Assembly (NCBI GenBank): GCA_030145015.1
Contig: JAQYWI010000106.1
Coordinates: forward strand, 1 to 18,530
Reading direction: 5' to 3'
DNA: 18,530 nucleotides
Origin: Desulfobacterales bacterium
Lineage (GTDB): Bacteria > Desulfobacterota > Desulfobacteria > Desulfobacterales > JAHEIW01
Shown here: positions 1-7,054 of the stretch, piece after piece
How the letters are laid out: each line of letters begins with the position of its first letter
Numbering within the stretch: position 1 is the stretch's first letter
The notes under the pieces: generated by a model
The model's input: the letters and a program-made list of their open reading frames with translations, nothing else
Databases searched by the model: none
What the model was told of the DNA's origin: nothing
Translations under genes and position numbers: made by a program

Positions 1-392
1 CGCATATCAGGTGGCTGACGAATATCACAATAACCTATGACACACCGCCGGACAAAGTTGAAAAAGCCGTATCAATCATTAAAGAAATACTGGATAATCA
101 CGAAGGCATGCATCCTGACTTTCCACCACGGGTTTACTTTAATGGATTCAATGATTGGAGTTTGAATATCACCGTGTTTGCCTGGTATCATCCGGCCGTT
201 TATTGGGATATGCAAGAATGGCAGCAGCGAACCTGTCTGGAGATATTAAGAAGATTTAATGATGAGGGCATCGGCTTTGCTTTTCCAAGTCGTACATTAT
301 ATCTGGCCAACGACGATAAACGCCAGCTAAAGCTGAAAATGTTGAAAGGAGAAACCGTAACTTATACCCCTGAAGAAGGGAGTCATGAATAA
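1..392 (+). CDS. MscS-family mechanosensitive channel, C-terminal fragment (cut by window edge)
   Basis: The gene enters from the left edge already open in frame 3 and ends at TAA 390-392; about 129 residues are visible. The visible part looks like the cytoplasmic alpha/beta domain of small-conductance mechanosensitive channels. It has an N-terminal strand leading into TYDTPPDKVEKAV, a helix IIKEILDNHEG, a strand VYFNGFNDWSLNITVFAW, and a closing segment with GIGFAFPSRTLYL, the typical MscS ending (GI.faFPt.t.yl). The transmembrane helices and pore-lining TM3 lie outside the window. In the family the protein forms a homoheptamer in the inner membrane and releases solutes on hypo-osmotic shock. 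The internal ATG at 108 is not the start, because conserved sequence continues upstream of it. The assignment rests on C-terminal motifs only. Confidence 0.8.
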   Translation, partial: HIRWLTNITITYDTPPDKVEKAVSIIKEILDNHEGMHPDFPPRVYFNGFNDWSLNITVFAWYHPAVYWDMQEWQQRTCLEILRRFNDEGIGFAFPSRTLYLANDDKRQLKLKMLKGETVTYTPEEGSHE

Positions 393-456
393 AGTGGCGC
401 TCTGGTCTACGCTTATTTGCTTGATGGCCAGGGCATCCGCTATGTATCAATGTTGA
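385..456 (+). other. Short ORF overlapping the end of the MscS gene, possible truncated gene start
   Basis: ATG 385-387 overlaps the MscS stop (atgaataa arrangement, as in translational coupling). It opens a 23-codon frame reading MNKVALWSTLICLMARASAMYQC before TGA 454-456. The hydrophobic start resembles the beginning of an exported protein. I see no continuation in any frame, so it is either a chance ORF or the leftover start of a lost gene. Very uncertain. Confidence 0.15.
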
Positions 457-477
457 CACGGACTCTTCAGATAAAAG

Positions 478-504
478 GCGTGGATTGTTGGCAATAGGCC
501 ACGC
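478..504 (+). terminator. Hairpin terminator after the MscS gene
   Basis: gcgtgg (478-483) pairs with ccacgc (499-504). An inner attg/caat pairing extends the stem, and a T-rich run (cttattttta) follows. It lies about 85 bases after the MscS stop and would end that transcript on the plus strand. Confidence 0.5.
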
Positions 505-881
505 TTATCTTATTTTTAGGGCTATACAAGATATTGAGGTGGTGGGCTTAGAGATGAAACCTTTGATATCTTTTATAGTATCTGTACAAAATTTGACCTC
601 TAAAAACTACAGATACTGTAAACATAGCAAAGATTTGGGGGCCTAAAAAATTGTTGTGATATCATATCGTCCATCCGAATTTTCACTCGCTTATTATTTT
701 GCAGATTAGCCAGGGCGAATACACACTTTTTTCAGCCTTAATTTTTTGTAGACTACGTGCCTACATCGAATCTTTAACGGCATACAAAATATTTGGGATT
801 AGCAAACGTAATCTCCATTCGAAGAGAATTTACGGCTTATGATTTTATTACATATATATAGAGTATAGTTTTTAAAATTGT

Positions 882-914
882 CGGGGGTTTGTTGGGAATA
901 GTGTTGGGAACTAA
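882..914 (+). pseudogene. Remnant peptide tail (RGFVGNSVGN), possible decayed integrase C-terminus
   Basis: A short frame ends at TAA 912-914 and reads RGFVGNSVGN. An in-frame stop (taa 873-875) lies just upstream, so nothing longer survives. It is followed by a hairpin and then by a tRNA 3' fragment on the opposite strand. The same order (VGNRVGK tail, hairpin, tRNA on the minus strand) recurs at 1097-1251. Tyrosine integrase genes commonly sit next to their tRNA attachment site, so I infer a decayed integrase end. The peptide alone does not prove it. Confidence 0.3.
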
Positions 915-930
915 TAATTTTAGGAATAAA

Positions 931-962
931 AAAAGGGCTTACGATTTCTCGTAAACCCTTTT
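931..962. terminator. Bidirectional hairpin terminator
   Basis: The arm 931-944 (A-run, gggcttacga) pairs with 949-962 (tcgtaaaccc, T-run) with one mismatch and a 4-base loop. A-run on one side and T-run on the other make it a candidate terminator in both directions. It separates the VGNSVGN tail from the tRNA-Asp fragment. Confidence 0.6.
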
Positions 963-970
963 TTATGTAG

Positions 971-1016
971 TGGCGGGAGCGACGAGACTCGAACTCGCTA
1001 CCTCCGGTGTGACAGG
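971..1016 (-). pseudogene. tRNA-Asp (GTC) 3' fragment, likely attachment-site remnant
   Basis: Read on the minus strand, 1016-971 gives an anticodon loop with GTC, a variable region, and a T-arm with five pairs (gcgag/ctcgt) around the loop ttcgagt. It ends in the acceptor 3' strand cgctcccg and an encoded CCA. The 5' half is missing: beyond 1016 there is no matching D-arm or gggagcg acceptor strand, and the anticodon stem already fails to pair. A 3' piece with intact CCA is the usual duplicated remnant left at the far junction of an element integrated in a tRNA gene. On that topology the element, and the intact tRNA, would lie or have lain to the right. The antisense reading GATRLELATSGVTG is a spurious translation of this fragment, not a protein. 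Confidence 0.65.
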
Positions 1017-1059
1017 TTGGCTCCTAAATCAAAATAATAAAAGGTTGGAAAACCAGATG

Positions 1060-1155
1060 AACTCTTTACCTTTGTTTACATTAAATTGTATTTCAAAGGT
1101 TGGAAATAGGGTTGGAAAAGTTGAATTCAGAAATGAAAAAGGACTTAGAAATTAA
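1060..1155 (+). pseudogene. Second remnant tail (KVGNRVGKVEF...) next to tRNA-Asn
   Basis: An open frame ending at TAA 1153-1155 closes with SKVGNRVGKVEFRNEKGLRN and resembles the VGNSVGN tail at 882-914. At DNA level both have two gttggraa units separated by a tag triplet. A hairpin and a tRNA on the minus strand follow, as in the first copy. Extended upstream, the frame runs into antisense tRNA-Asp sequence, so only the last part can be of protein origin. I infer a decayed integrase end; the family is unconfirmed. Confidence 0.3.
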
Positions 1156-1166
1156 TCTAAGTCCTT
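1136..1166 (-). terminator. Rho-independent terminator of tRNA-Asn
   Basis: On the minus strand an 11-bp perfect stem (arms 1156-1166 and 1139-1149, loop 1150-1155) is followed by TTTTT from 1140-1136. It starts 10 bases after the encoded CCA of tRNA-Asn. It may also work on the plus strand for the short frame ending at 1155. Confidence 0.75.
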
Positions 1167-1175
1167 GATTTCATC

Positions 1176-1251
1176 TGGCTCCCCAGCACGGACTCGAACC
1201 GCGGACCCGGTGGTTAACAGCCACCTGCTCTGCCTACTGAGCTACTGGGGA
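1176..1251 (-). tRNA. tRNA-Asn (anticodon GTT)
   Basis: 76 bases on the minus strand including the encoded CCA (rc of 1176-1178). Acceptor TCCCCAG (1251-1245) pairs with CTGGGGA, followed by discriminator G. The D-arm contains AGCTCAGTAGGCAGAGC, the anticodon loop reads CTGTTAA with anticodon GTT, and the T-arm is GCGGTTCGAGTCCGT. It delivers asparagine at AAC/AAU codons. A promoter lies upstream (1268-1296) and a terminator downstream (1136-1166), so it is a self-contained single-tRNA unit. Confidence 0.95.
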
Positions 1252-1267
1252 TTAATTCGAACCTGCA

Positions 1268-1296
1268 AATCTAATAAAGAACCGAAGTTATGTCAA
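1268..1296 (-). promoter_or_regulatory. Sigma-70 type promoter of tRNA-Asn
   Basis: On the minus strand TTGACA (1296-1291) and TAGATT (1273-1268) are separated by exactly 17 bases. The predicted start lies about 10 bases before the tRNA 5' end region. The perfect -35 box and strong spacing fit a highly expressed stable-RNA gene. Confidence 0.7.
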
Positions 1297-1704
1297 GAAA
1301 AAATTAGGTGATCCAAAACTTTCAAATTATACAGTAATTTTAGCGGCTTTTATGGTCCCGCCTATCTTAAAAATCATAAAATAACGCTGTACTTCTATCA
1401 GAAAACGTCAGCTGAAATTCAGCCTTTTGCGACCGTTCTCCGGTTTCAAATTTGCCGTCTCTGATTTGCTCTAAGGATTAAATCTGAAAAATCGCATCTA
1501 TTCTGCTGTATTTACTACAAATATTATACTACTCCTTTTGAAATTTGAGATCTTGCCTTCCTGAGGAACGTTCTGAGCCAGATTTTTATAACAATTGATA
1601 TGTTAAACCCCAAAAATAAATAAAGATTTTGGCTTTAATGGCCGATATGAGCATTATCTTCAACCGGCTTTTTGCGGATGAATTTTGTCAATTTGAGTCA
1701 ACGA

Positions 1705-1811
1705 CCACCCGCAAAGCGGGTGGCTTGGATTTTACCGCCATAGGCGGTAAAAGACAGGGGCGCGAAGCGCCCCAATCGTTGCGGGCGGAACCGGGTGCGA
1801 AGTACCCGGTT
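1705..1811. repeat. Array of four tight hairpins with 3-nt loops (GCGAAGC type)
   Basis: Four consecutive perfect or near-perfect hairpins: 1705-1712/1716-1723 (8 bp, loop aaa); 1730-1739/1743-1752 (10 bp, loop ata); 1757-1763/1767-1773 (7 bp, loop gaa, core gcgaagc); 1789-1798/1802-1811 (10 bp with one G-T, loop gaa). Spacers are 4 to 15 bases. The d(GCGAAGC) mini-hairpin is known to be exceptionally stable. The array is 85 bases before the kinase start, so it would lie in that operon's leader if transcription starts upstream. Function unknown; it could act on mRNA stability or be a dispersed repeat. Confidence 0.75.
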
Positions 1812-1896
1812 TGGAAAACCCAATTACCGGTATGTCGAGATTCTCTGCCTTTTCCACAATTATAAAAATTTCCAAAATTGATACAGCTGGGCATCT

Positions 1897-3681
1897 ATGG
1901 ATTTTCAATCAGACAATAGCAGAAATTTTAATCATATCAATTCCTTTGAAAATGAAGTGCATGACTGTGCGAAGACCCGGGATACCACCAAGGATCAAAT
2001 GCCGCTTCTCTCGACATTAATTAATACCATCCCAAATCCGGCTTTTTATAAGAATGCGCAGGGCGTATTTGTCGATTGCAACACCGCCTTTGCAGAAACC
2101 ATACTGGGGGCGCCGTGCGAAAATATCCTAGGCCAATCCGTGTACGCGCACTCGGAAATCATCCCCCGGGCCCTGAGCGATTTTTGTGCAAAGCACGATG
2201 AGAAACTGCTAAACAACCCCGGGCTGCAAACTTATGAAACCGTTTTAAAATGTGCGGATGGCGTCAAGCGCGATTTTCTGATCAGCCGATCGACGTTCAT
2301 CGATCACAACGGAACTGTAGCCGGCATTGTCAGCGTTATGCAGGATTTAACCGATAAAAATCGTGCTGAAAAGTTATTGCAGGATCGTACAGCGGAACTG
2401 TTAGAGTCCAATGAAGAATTGGAACACCAGATAAAAAAACGCAAAAAGGCCAAGCGGACGGTTAAAGAAGCGCACTACGAAATCGAGCATCTAATTTCAT
2501 CTTTGCCCACAATTTTGATCGGGTTAACCCGGGAAAATGAGATCATTCATTGGAACGCCGTGGCTGAGAAGGTGCTCGAAACACCGGCTGCCGATATGAT
2601 GGGGTTAACTTTGAACCAGTGCGGTCTTGAGTGGGATTGGGACAAGATCTCAGACGGAATCGTCAAAAGCCGGGCCGAGGGCTGCAATGTTCGCGTGGAC
2701 AACATCCATTACCGCAATGCGGATGGTGAAGAAAGATATCTGGGTCTGACTATCACCCCATTTAATGGGGGCCATAACAGTGCCCTGGGTCTAACGATCA
2801 TCGGAGCGGATATCACCGATCGCGTCAAATTCGAAGCGCAGCTGCATCAGTCCCAGAAGATGGAAGCCATCGGTCAACTGGCCGCCGGTATTGCGCATGA
2901 AATCAACACACCGACACAATTTGTTGGTGACAATACCCGTTTTTTGCAGGATTCATTCGATGATTTGATTGAAATCTGCAGCCTGTATCAAGAATTGATT
3001 AATACGGCTAAATCCAGATCTATATCTGAGGAGCGCATGCAAAATTTCGAAAAGCGATTTGATGAACTGGACATTGCCTATCTCGAAGAAGAAGTTCCTC
3101 TGGCGATCCAGCAGACGCTCAAGGGGGTCGATCGGATCGCCAATATTGTGCAGGCCATGAAAATATTTGCCCATCCAGGCGGGGTTGAAAAAGAACCCAT
3201 CGATATTAATAAAGAAATTCAAAAAACAATCACCATAACCCGCAATGAGTGGAAGTATGTTGCCCGGCTGGTAACCGACTTTGACTCCACTTTGCCGCAA
3301 GTGCCCTGCTACCGGGCTGAATTTAACCAGGTGATTTTGAATTTGATTATTAATGCTGCCCATGCCATTGCCGACTCAAATGGGCATCATTCGTCAGAAA
3401 AGGGCACGATTACGATCAGCAGCAGCTGTGATGGAAACTGGACTGAAATCCGGATCAGCGATACCGGAACCGGAATCCCGGAGGAGATCCGGCATCGAAT
3501 ATTTGATCTCTTTTTTACCACCAAGGAACCGGGCCGGGGAACCGGGCAGGGACTGGCCATCGCCCATTCAGTCATTGTTGAAAAACATAACGGAGTCCTT
3601 AACCTCGAAACAGAGGAAGGTCAAGGCACCACGTTTGTTATCCGGCTGCCGATCGAGAGCGATCAATTAGAAAATGGATGA
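1897..3681 (+). CDS. Cytosolic PAS-PAS sensor histidine kinase
   Basis: 594 residues, no transmembrane segment or signal peptide, so a soluble sensor. The first PAS domain is at about 35-155 (TIPNPAFYKNAQGVFVDCN, ending in VMQDLTD). A charged coiled-coil linker at 155-205 follows, then a second PAS at about 205-310. The HisKA H-box is MEAIGQLAAGIAHEINTPTQ with phospho-acceptor His334. The HATPase_c domain has the N-box around Asn486, the G1 box DTGTGIP at Asp522, an F-box (IFDLFFTTKEPG) and the G2 box GRGTGQGLAIAHS. All catalytic boxes are intact. It has no receiver domain of its own, and the two following genes encode receivers. Its stop overlaps the next start by 8 bases, a sign of translational coupling. 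The start is uncertain: ATG 1897 has a weak ribosome site, and Met35 (1999) directly before the first PAS is preceded by AAGGA. The ligand sensed by the PAS domains cannot be read from sequence. Confidence 0.93.
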   Translation: MDFQSDNSRNFNHINSFENEVHDCAKTRDTTKDQMPLLSTLINTIPNPAFYKNAQGVFVDCNTAFAETILGAPCENILGQSVYAHSEIIPRALSDFCAKHDEKLLNNPGLQTYETVLKCADGVKRDFLISRSTFIDHNGTVAGIVSVMQDLTDKNRAEKLLQDRTAELLESNEELEHQIKKRKKAKRTVKEAHYEIEHLISSLPTILIGLTRENEIIHWNAVAEKVLETPAADMMGLTLNQCGLEWDWDKISDGIVKSRAEGCNVRVDNIHYRNADGEERYLGLTITPFNGGHNSALGLTIIGADITDRVKFEAQLHQSQKMEAIGQLAAGIAHEINTPTQFVGDNTRFLQDSFDDLIEICSLYQELINTAKSRSISEERMQNFEKRFDELDIAYLEEEVPLAIQQTLKGVDRIANIVQAMKIFAHPGGVEKEPIDINKEIQKTITITRNEWKYVARLVTDFDSTLPQVPCYRAEFNQVILNLIINAAHAIADSNGHHSSEKGTITISSSCDGNWTEIRISDTGTGIPEEIRHRIFDLFFTTKEPGRGTGQGLAIAHSVIVEKHNGVLNLETEEGQGTTFVIRLPIESDQLENG

Positions 3682-4903
3682 GACAACCAAAAGACGCATT
3701 TTATTTGTTGATGATGAGCCGATGGTGTTAAAAGGTCTCCAGCGGGCGCTTCGAAAAATGCGTGGTGACTGGGAGATGACCTTTGCCTCCAGCAGCAAGG
3801 AAGCACTGGATATCCTTGGGGCCGAACCCTATGATGTCATCGTTTCCGATTTAAGAATGCCGGAAATGGATGGGGCCCAGTTGCTGGCGGAGGTCAAAAG
3901 CAAACATCCGGAGGTGGTACGGATCATCCTTTCCGGTCAGGTGGAACAGGAAACGACATTTAAGTCCGTGCAGCTGGCGCATCAAAGCCTTTCAAAGCCC
4001 TGTGATGCTGACATATTAAAGCATACATTAAATAAACTGTTTGGCTTACGAAATCTGTTGGAAGATGAATCGATCAAACGCATCGTTTCGCAAACCGAAA
4101 CGCTTCCCAGCCTGCCTGCAGTCTATACGGAAGTCATCAGCGAGCTGCAATCGCCGGACGCATCGGTTCAAAAAGTCGGCGACATCATCTCCAACGACCT
4201 GGCAATGGCGGCTAAAATTTTACAGGTCGTAAATTCAGCCTTTTTCGGACTTGTTCGGAAAATCAGCAATCCAAAAGAAGCGGTCATGCTGCTGGGAGCC
4301 GAAACCATCAAAGCCCTGGTACTTTCGGTAAAGATTTTTTCTGAATTTAATCAAAAAAAGCTTGCCTGGTTTAATTTTGACGATCTTTTTAATCACAGTA
4401 TGTCGGTTAGCATGTTCACCCAAAGCATCACCAAAGAGGAGCATCTGGATCAAAACCTGGTTAATCATTCGCTGATGGCCGGCATGTTTCACGATTTGGG
4501 AAAACTTATCCTGGTCACCAACTTCCAAGCGCCCTATCAAAAGCTTTTGACTGAAGCCAGGCAAACCAAACAAAATCTGTGGGATTTGGAAAATAGTTTG
4601 TTTGGAACCAGCCACGCCGAAATCGGTGCTTACCTGATGGGACTGTGGGGGCTGGAGTATCCCGTAATCGAAGCGATTGCTTATCATCACTGCCCCGGAA
4701 AAAGTCTGTCAAATTCAACCGGGCTTCTAACCGCCGTGCATTTCGGCGATGCGTTTGACCGTTTAAGAAATGACGGCAATGATCAGGATAGTGCAAATGG
4801 ATGGCGGCAATTGGATCGCGGATATCTGGACAACCTTGGGGTAGCCGGTCGAATAAATAATTGGCAATCAGTTTGTAATGAACTGACAGAGAGGAAAGCT
4901 TAA
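3674..4903 (+). CDS. Response regulator, REC-HDOD
   Basis: 409 residues. The N-terminal receiver (1-125) has the acidic pocket Asp13/Asp14, phospho-acceptor Asp59 (VSDLRMPEMDG), Ser87 and Lys108, so it should be phosphorylatable. An HDOD domain occupies about 140-340 (LPSLPAVYTEVISEL, then NDLAMAAKILQVVNSAFFG). HDOD domains are generally regarded as non-catalytic HD relatives used for protein interaction in signalling. Here several HD-like residues remain: His241, His273-Asp274 in HDLGK, His314 and His338-His339. That pattern is common in HDOD proteins and does not by itself imply phosphodiesterase activity. It overlaps the kinase gene by 8 bases and the next gene by 1 base. Output is expected at the protein level since there is no DNA-binding domain. 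Confidence 0.92.
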   Translation: MDETTKRRILFVDDEPMVLKGLQRALRKMRGDWEMTFASSSKEALDILGAEPYDVIVSDLRMPEMDGAQLLAEVKSKHPEVVRIILSGQVEQETTFKSVQLAHQSLSKPCDADILKHTLNKLFGLRNLLEDESIKRIVSQTETLPSLPAVYTEVISELQSPDASVQKVGDIISNDLAMAAKILQVVNSAFFGLVRKISNPKEAVMLLGAETIKALVLSVKIFSEFNQKKLAWFNFDDLFNHSMSVSMFTQSITKEEHLDQNLVNHSLMAGMFHDLGKLILVTNFQAPYQKLLTEARQTKQNLWDLENSLFGTSHAEIGAYLMGLWGLEYPVIEAIAYHHCPGKSLSNSTGLLTAVHFGDAFDRLRNDGNDQDSANGWRQLDRGYLDNLGVAGRINNWQSVCNELTERKA

Positions 4904-6045
4904 TGAAAGATAAAGTTTTGCTGGTAGACGATGATGACATGGTTTTGGCAGGTCTTAAGCGCCAGTTGCGGAATCAATTCAGCATTGATACGGCGCTGAG
5001 TGGAGAAGAAGCCTTGAAACAGGTGCAGCAGAATGGACCCTATGCGGTGATTGTATCCGATTATATGATGCCGGGAATGAATGGCGTCGAATTTTTGTCC
5101 CATGTCAAAAAGACCAATCCGGATACGGTCCGGATGATGCTCACGGGCACTGCAGATATGCCGACCGCGATTCGAGCGGTAAACGAGGGCAGCATCTTTC
5201 AGTTTCACCCCAAGCCGTGTCCGGCAGATACGCTTTGCCAGGCGATTCAAAGTGCTATCGGCAAATACCGCAAAGTCATCTCCAATCAAAACCAATTGAA
5301 TAATTTTAAATCTTCGCTCGCCCAGGCCAGCATTGTTCAACAAAAACTGATGCCGAAATCCGATCCCCAGATTGACGGGTTCGACATCGCCGGCAGAAGC
5401 ATCTGGTGTGATGAAACCGGTGGCGACTACTATGATTTTTTATATCCCGCCGCAAACGGGAAAGAAAGAGTCTGCGTTGTGGTCGGTGATGTAACCGACC
5501 ACGGCATCTCTTCCGCCCTGCTGATGACCACGGCGCGTGCCTTTCTCAGAGAGAGAATTCATAGTTCCCCCAGTGAGTGTGCCGCCGTCATTTCCGATGT
5601 AAACAAGCGGCTTGTCCCGGATGTTGAAGAGCTTAATCTTTTTATGACGATGTTTTACGGTGAGATTGACATTAAAGAAAAAGTGATCCGCTGGGTGAAG
5701 GCCGGCCATGAGCCGGCGATTCTCTATACCCCGGAGGATAATTCATATGAGTTGCTTGCCGGTGAGGGATTACCGCTGGGCGTAATGGAAGATGCCGTTT
5801 ATAAAGAATCCCAACAACAGATCGACTCGGGGCAAATCATTTTGATCGGAACAGACGGTATCAAAGAAGCGGTGAACGCCGGCGGAGAAATGTTCGGCAA
5901 TGAGCGGTTGCTGGACGCGATTCGCGCTGCGGCAGATAAACCGGCCAAAAAAATCCTGGATAAGGTCTTTGAATTTTTAAATGATTTTCGTCACCCCCTC
6001 GGACCGGAGGACGACGAGACCCTGGTGGTGATTAAAGTCCTTTAA
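4903..6045 (+). CDS. Response regulator, REC-PP2C (SpoIIE/RsbU-type serine phosphatase)
   Basis: 380 residues. The receiver (1-122) has Asp9-Asp12, phospho-acceptor Asp53 (VSDYMMPGMNG), Thr81 and Lys104 in the HPKPC motif. A helical linker at about 125-150 (ending in IVQQKLMPKSD, typical before SpoIIE domains) follows. The PP2C-type SpoIIE domain at about 155-380 has metal-binding acidic motifs GGDYYD (Asp175, Asp178), GDVTDHG (Asp196, Asp199), GTDGIKEA and the C-terminal DDET. The family dephosphorylates anti-sigma-factor antagonists (STAS proteins) on Ser/Thr, controlled by the phosphorylated receiver. No STAS or anti-sigma kinase gene is in the window, so the target lies elsewhere. ATG overlaps the upstream TAA by one base and follows a strong GAGAGGAAAG ribosome site. 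Last gene of the signalling operon. Confidence 0.92.
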   Translation: MKDKVLLVDDDDMVLAGLKRQLRNQFSIDTALSGEEALKQVQQNGPYAVIVSDYMMPGMNGVEFLSHVKKTNPDTVRMMLTGTADMPTAIRAVNEGSIFQFHPKPCPADTLCQAIQSAIGKYRKVISNQNQLNNFKSSLAQASIVQQKLMPKSDPQIDGFDIAGRSIWCDETGGDYYDFLYPAANGKERVCVVVGDVTDHGISSALLMTTARAFLRERIHSSPSECAAVISDVNKRLVPDVEELNLFMTMFYGEIDIKEKVIRWVKAGHEPAILYTPEDNSYELLAGEGLPLGVMEDAVYKESQQQIDSGQIILIGTDGIKEAVNAGGEMFGNERLLDAIRAAADKPAKKILDKVFEFLNDFRHPLGPEDDETLVVIKVL

Positions 6046-6102
6046 ATTGGCGCGGAAACCTCCTTTTCAGATTTTGTCTCCAACCCGATCTCTACTTGCC
6101 GG

Positions 6103-6459
6103 TCATTTATGATCCCGGGGCTCTGCAGCGGTGTCTTCAACAATAAAAGGTGCGCAGCGCATTCCGATGCTCATTTTTTTAATCCAGACCCTCACCATGT
6201 TGACGGTTTCCCCATCCACGTTGACAATGCTCGGCAATTCCTCCACGTAAGTAATATCACCTTTATAAAATTCGTAAAAAAAGTTATGGGTACTGTAAGG
6301 ATCGGCGACCAAAATGATCTTTTCCCGGTCATAGGGATGCCGTTGCGGTGATCCGGAAAATGCAACATGGGTGGATCGCAAGGCTTTGCGATCTTTGGGC
6401 CGCCGGTAGGTTTGGATTTCAAATTTTACGGCTTCCTGGGGTTGTTTGGTGATCGGCAT
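6103..6459 (-). CDS. Small conserved protein, possibly labelled Ppa-like in sulfate reducers
   Basis: 118 residues, soluble. A strong AAGGAG ribosome site lies 8 bases before the ATG, so the start is secure. The protein has conserved-looking blocks KFEIQTYRRPKDRKALRSTH, FSGSPQRHPYDREKIILVADPYS and a C-terminal DGETVNMVRVWIKKMSIGMRCAPFIVED. From memory, close relatives occur in many sulfate-reducing Desulfobacterota and are sometimes named inorganic pyrophosphatase Ppa. I cannot see the family I pyrophosphatase active-site pattern (DxDxPxD) here, so I would not accept that function without evidence. It converges on the signalling operon, with 57 bases between stops. Confidence 0.75.
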   Translation of the reverse strand: MPITKQPQEAVKFEIQTYRRPKDRKALRSTHVAFSGSPQRHPYDREKIILVADPYSTHNFFYEFYKGDITYVEELPSIVNVDGETVNMVRVWIKKMSIGMRCAPFIVEDTAAEPRDHK

Positions 6460-6539
6460 GAATGGGTCTCCTTCTGCTCGGAATATTGGGCACGCAGTGA
6501 AGCTTTAGCGCTATGTTGTAATAATAGGTGGTGTTCTTT

Positions 6540-6675
6540 TGATCTATGATAGATTTATTCGTTTATACCGCTTTCCATAATAATATTCCGAATTGCGGAA
6601 TTGCGGCATAAGTGGTTGTAGAAAAACGTTTCGGTACTGCAACATTTTTTAACAACCACTATATCTCATAGATCA
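6540..6675. repeat. Nested inverted repeats between divergent genes
   Basis: Outer arms tgatctatga (6540-6549) and tcatagatca (6666-6675) are a perfect 10-bp inverted repeat. Inside them agtggttgt (6611-6619) and acaaccact (6652-6660) form a second 9-bp one, and attccg/cggaat around 6586-6602 a third. The 136-base unit fills the gap between the small protein at 6459 (-) and yhbY (+). No clear target-site duplication flanks it. It may be a MITE-like remnant or a regulatory structure. Confidence 0.45.
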
Positions 6676-6721
6676 TTATAAAAATCGATTCAAGAATGAA
6701 ATGGGGCTGTCAGGAGGATCT

Positions 6722-7051
6722 ATGCAAGCATTGAAGGGTTTTCAGAAAAAGTTTCTAAAAGCGCGCGCCCATGGGCTAAAGCCAGTGGTTTTTATCGGCC
6801 AAAAGGGCTTAACCGACAACTTGATCGGCTCAATTCACGACGCTCTCAACACCCATGAACTGATAAAAGTAAAGTTTATTGAATTCAAGGAAAAACAGAA
6901 AAAAGTTGACATGGCTGCGGGCATTGAAGCTGAAGTGAGTGGCCGACTGGTTGGAATGATCGGGCACATTGCTATTTTTTACCGTCAACACCCGGACCCG
7001 GAGAAGCGTAAAATACAGCTGCCGCAGCGCGAGTCATCAATCTCATCTTAA
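6722..7051 (+). CDS. yhbY: YhbY/CRM-domain RNA-binding protein
   Basis: 109 residues from ATG 6722. An in-frame ATG at 6701 exists, but AGGAGG at 6713-6718 points to 6722. The whole protein is one CRM (CRS1-YhbY) domain. The family signature is clear in LKPVVFIGQKGLTDNLIGSI, the GxxG-type loop that contacts RNA, then LIKVKF, and the C-terminal strand GRLVGMIGHIAIFYR. YhbY proteins associate with pre-50S ribosomal subunits and help ribosome assembly. The last 15 residues are polar and variable. It stands alone, with repeats upstream and a hairpin cluster downstream. Confidence 0.92.
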   Translation: MQALKGFQKKFLKARAHGLKPVVFIGQKGLTDNLIGSIHDALNTHELIKVKFIEFKEKQKKVDMAAGIEAEVSGRLVGMIGHIAIFYRQHPDPEKRKIQLPQRESSISS

Positions 7052-7054
7052 CCT

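Larger units (their letters stand above)
393..970. other. Gene-free, AT-rich stretch with scattered inverted repeats
   Basis: No ORF with coding character is present. It holds the terminator at 478-504 and a 10-bp perfect inverted repeat (agtatctgta 577-586, tacagatact 608-617, 21-base loop). Near its right end it contains the VGNSVGN peptide tail and the hairpin at 931-962. The base composition is lower in GC than the coding regions to the right, which fits decayed accessory DNA. Confidence 0.5.
1252..1896. other. Non-coding stretch between tRNA-Asn and the signalling operon
   Basis: It contains the tRNA-Asn promoter (1268-1296), about 400 bases in which I recognise nothing coding, and the hairpin cluster at 1705-1811. 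Short frames across the hairpin cluster exist on both strands but are low-complexity translations of palindromes. No clear promoter for the kinase operon was found. Confidence 0.5.

Noticed and set aside
970..1155. 61-aa plus-strand ORF beginning MAGATRLELATSGVTG
   Set aside because: Its first part is the antisense of the tRNA-Asp fragment, a well-known spurious translation. Only the last part may derive from a protein.
1705..1811. CRISPR array
   Set aside because: The units are hairpins of differing sequence without a constant repeat or regular spacers.
1629..2020. Short ORFs on both strands across 1629-2020
   Set aside because: They translate the palindromic hairpin array and the beginning of the kinase in wrong frames, with no ribosome site or protein-like pattern.
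2953..3363. 136-aa minus-strand ORF inside the kinase gene
   Set aside because: A shadow of the HisKA/HATPase coding sequence on the opposite strand.
6103..6459. True inorganic pyrophosphatase
   Set aside because: The length is too short and the family active-site pattern is not visible, so only a database-style label is mentioned.
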